Origin: Citrus sinensis
Taxonomy: Eukaryota > Streptophyta > Magnoliopsida > Sapindales > Rutaceae
Direction: 5' to 3'
Assembly: GCF_022201045.2 (NCBI RefSeq)
Contig: NC_068563.1
Span: 27,625,001 to 27,689,000 of the forward strand
DNA: 64,000 bases
A program made the translations under genes and the position numbers. Under the pieces are notes generated by a model. The model was given only the letters and a program-made list of their open reading frames with translations. It did not search any database and was not told the DNA's origin. Numbering within the stretch: the first letter of the stretch is position 1; every line of letters begins with the position of its first letter. This document shows, piece by piece, positions 61,201 to 64,000 of this stretch.

Positions 61201-64000
61201 TAAATGGATCATGGTATAATATATCTCTTAATCCAATGCAAATGGAGGGATTCTAAGATATACACAAATGGCTACTCATGATTTTGATATGCTTACAACA
61301 TTACATGACTCAGTGGGAAGAGTACTAGGTAATGTACATAATATGTACAAACTTTTACGTATTAATCTAGTAGGACACCTAAATTTTTAAAATTTACTCC
61401 AATAGATTACTAGATCTCATTGTTCAGACGGACAATTGAATCTAAACTGTATCGTACATACATATCACTTTTATTCGTGAATTCTATCTATTTGGATTGA
61501 AATAAAGACATTAATCTTGGTAATTCCATGATCATATAGACAATTCGCTAATAAAAAGGAGCTTGCTCGATGTCTGCTTCTAAACCAGTGTGTGTTTAGC
61601 TGTCAATTAAGACAAACCTTGGGTTTAATTGTCTTTTTCCCTTATATAATTTTTATGTGCCAAGTCTCACGGGGGAATTTATTAGTTGGCCATGAATATA
61701 TTTTAGTGGCGAACTAACGGCTGGGTTAGGCCGGAATTTTCTTTATGCAGATGCATATATTCAATTAATATGCTAATGCGTCGATTTTTAATTAAAGAGG
61801 GATGACTCTTAGTTAGTTTACGGGCTTTAGGCAAAGCAGCCTTGTTTGCCGACGCGATATCAAAAAAAAAAAAGGTGAAAAAGTAGAAAATTTCACTAAT
61901 ACTACTTAATTTTTATAATTTTTTTTATGGAAGAACAAAGTTTTTATTTAATTTTCAAGTATGTTTGCATTTCAACACTTTGTTCTTCTTTTTTTTAGCT
62001 GGAGTTAGATATTTGTTCTATAAAATATTAAATTATATAATCATTAAATAAATTGAAATCAGGGTTAAAATGTTAGTAGTGATTTAACTTATTAAAAAAA
62101 AGGTGATGGTTTGGTCTAATAAAAACAAAGTCAATATTATAACATTGTCAATAGTAATAGGAAGTTACAAAATGATATAGTAACAATTAATAACATTTTT
62201 GTAATCTGATGGTTTATTTTCTTGATAGTCATACGTATTCTTTTTCTTTTCATTAGATCAAATTATTCAAATATATCACATTCTCTATCAACACAATAAA
62301 AAAGAATTTTATAAACAAATTTTAAATATACAGTTTTAATCATCTATGTTATAAGCATATTTATTGCACTGTTGTCATTTTTTTATTAAATATATGTACG
62401 TTATTAAAAATTTAGTGTCGCATTGCTTGATATAGATATTATTTTATTCACATAGATATTTACCATAAATTTATAAATTAATACAGGGTAATAAAAAGTT
62501 TTAAGTCCGCTTCCCATGTGTTTTATCTATGAAGTCATGTAAATTCGAGTAATAATAGAAAGGAATGTTGGTGTCTTATAGATAAGGTTTATCATCTTCA
62601 TCCAAATTTCTTAATAAAAGGAAAAAAAAATTACCACATAACCCATGTTACTTATTATCATTTATTTCATTGATTTTTTTTTTCGTCGCCATTCATTAAC
62701 CCCTCATGCGAAGCATTGGTGATGTTTATGGTCATGTGAATTCATTGTAACTGAAAATAAAAGTCCATATAAAAATGAGCTATCCGAACTAGAGACATTG
62801 ATTCTAATACTATTACTAAAATTGTTTTAACCCACGCTGGGTAAGGGCCTAAGCAATAAAATTAAGAACAAGTATTAACAAAACACTTGAATTTAAGTGG
62901 TATTTACTAGTTAGCTAAAAAGAAAATTGGACGAAAAAGATTTTTAATTACAAATGCATATGTATGGAAGCAGTCATTTAATTTGAAATTGCACACCTTG
63001 TATTGTGCAACTGCACATTCATATCAAACTCCAATTAGGGAGCTGGGGCTCCACAGCTTAGTTTCTGCCAATGAAAACTTGACATGTGCCCAATCGCATA
63101 CTATAAAATGTGCAACTTCATGCACCTAATCACACTTCAATAGTGTTCTGATGCAGGAAAAATTATACAAATAATGAAACTCTACTGCAAAAGTAAACGA
63201 AAAAGACACTGAACGACGTCCAAACTCGGAAATCTTTTCAAGGTGGTGAAATCCCGGCTGTCATGTTGGCTTTACTGTGTCTTTCAGACAAGCAAAGACA
63301 CGTATACTTTTTAACAGGACTTGGATCGGATTATACTATGTTGCATGGGGATTTTAATAGAGCCAGAGAGAGTATATTTGCATGATTTTACGTCGCATTT
63401 TCTACTGATTTACTAGATTCCATGGGATATTTGCGAGTTTCCTATGTGTTATTTGATGGCTTTATCCAAAATCTAGGTCCCACTATTTCACATCCAAACC
63501 CGTCTGAATAATTTTAAAATAATAATAATAGACATCCCAAATTTTATTTAAGATGATGTTTATGTATTAAGTGGTTAATATATAATTTTTTTTTTGTAAG
63601 TAAACTAATTATATTATCTTATCATCCACTTGATGAATACTATATTATTTAAGATGAAACTTTGAGATTTTTAGCACTAAATTCTAATATGAAAACAATT
63701 TTCACAACTGATTTGAAAGTGTAATTAAAATGGCCAAATTTTAGAACCGTTGGTTCAAATTGAGAACGTACGCATTTTAAGCCATAATTATGAGTCAACA
63801 TTCTCTGTTTTATCAACATGGTATAATGGATTTTTGTTTCCATGATTTATATATAATAAGAAACATAAAACTTGCATTCCAAATAAAATAAATATAAATT
63901 TAAGGGGGCCAAAATTTATTTACATAGAATTGAGCTAAACTTCAGTCAAATCTCTGATCTTTCCTTAATCTGTATTTCTGTGGGGCTAGTGCTTAAGCTT
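58267..64000. other. Gene-poor AT-rich right end
   Basis: About 5.7 kb in which I support no gene. A C run lies at 58821-58837. A 69-residue minus frame at 59208-59417 has balanced composition, but no motif or splice context makes it a gene. The rest is AT-rich with scattered homopolymers. Confidence 0.5.
58821..58837. repeat. Poly-C run of 17
   Basis: Seventeen consecutive C bases in AT-rich DNA, unusual here; the exact length is likely to be uncertain in any sequencing. Confidence 0.9.

Overview
This window is nuclear DNA from a flowering plant, most likely a eudicot. The genes are interrupted by many short AT-rich introns, the intergenic DNA is very AT-rich, and nearly every protein belongs to a plant family: a GRIK/SnAK kinase, PDX2, Root_cap proteins, a BGAL8-type beta-galactosidase, xylem-type fasciclin-like arabinogalactan proteins and an INDETERMINATE-domain zinc finger. 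The sequence alone does not fix the species; a woody eudicot such as Citrus would fit, but that is a guess.

Layout. 1-130: possible start of a minus-strand gene cut by the window edge. 5.3-9.8 kb (-): 11-exon GRIK/SnAK kinase. 15.8-18.3 kb (+): 7-exon PDX2, the glutaminase subunit of pyridoxal-phosphate synthase. 19.9-24.4 kb (+): tandem pair of two-exon Root_cap (PF06830) secreted proteins. 25.1-30.6 kb (-): 19-exon family-35 beta-galactosidase with a C-terminal galactose-binding lectin domain. 34.1-35.5 kb (+): 4-exon NF-YC10/DPB3-1-like histone-fold protein, convergent with an intronless cis-prenyltransferase at 36.1-37.0 kb (-). 38.2-46.3 kb (+): three tandem fasciclin-like arabinogalactan genes with conserved proximal promoters. 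43.4 kb (-): tRNA-Ile(AAU). 51.1-52.8 kb (-): 3-exon IDD C2H2 zinc-finger transcription factor. 57.4-58.3 kb (+): a weak candidate for a small three-exon gene of unknown function. The last 5.7 kb holds no gene I can support.

Mobile elements are small and mostly non-autonomous. Several have clear borders: a Mutator-type MITE with 9-bp target duplications (42.8 kb), a hAT-type element with 8-bp duplications (54.9 kb), a tRNA-derived SINE with 16-bp duplications (47.8 kb), a second SINE-like insertion (13.0 kb), and a fossil TRIM-like LTR element of about 330 bp (44.8 kb). Two nested-palindrome foldback elements lie at 21.8 and 56.5 kb.

This is an ordinary plant gene neighbourhood and I see no new multi-gene system. 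The points most worth a second look are two introns that appear to need GC-AG splicing (GRIK last intron, PDX2 first intron), a local duplication that gives the beta-galactosidase gene two tandem splice donors, and the conserved promoter and 3' UTR blocks shared by the three FLA genes.
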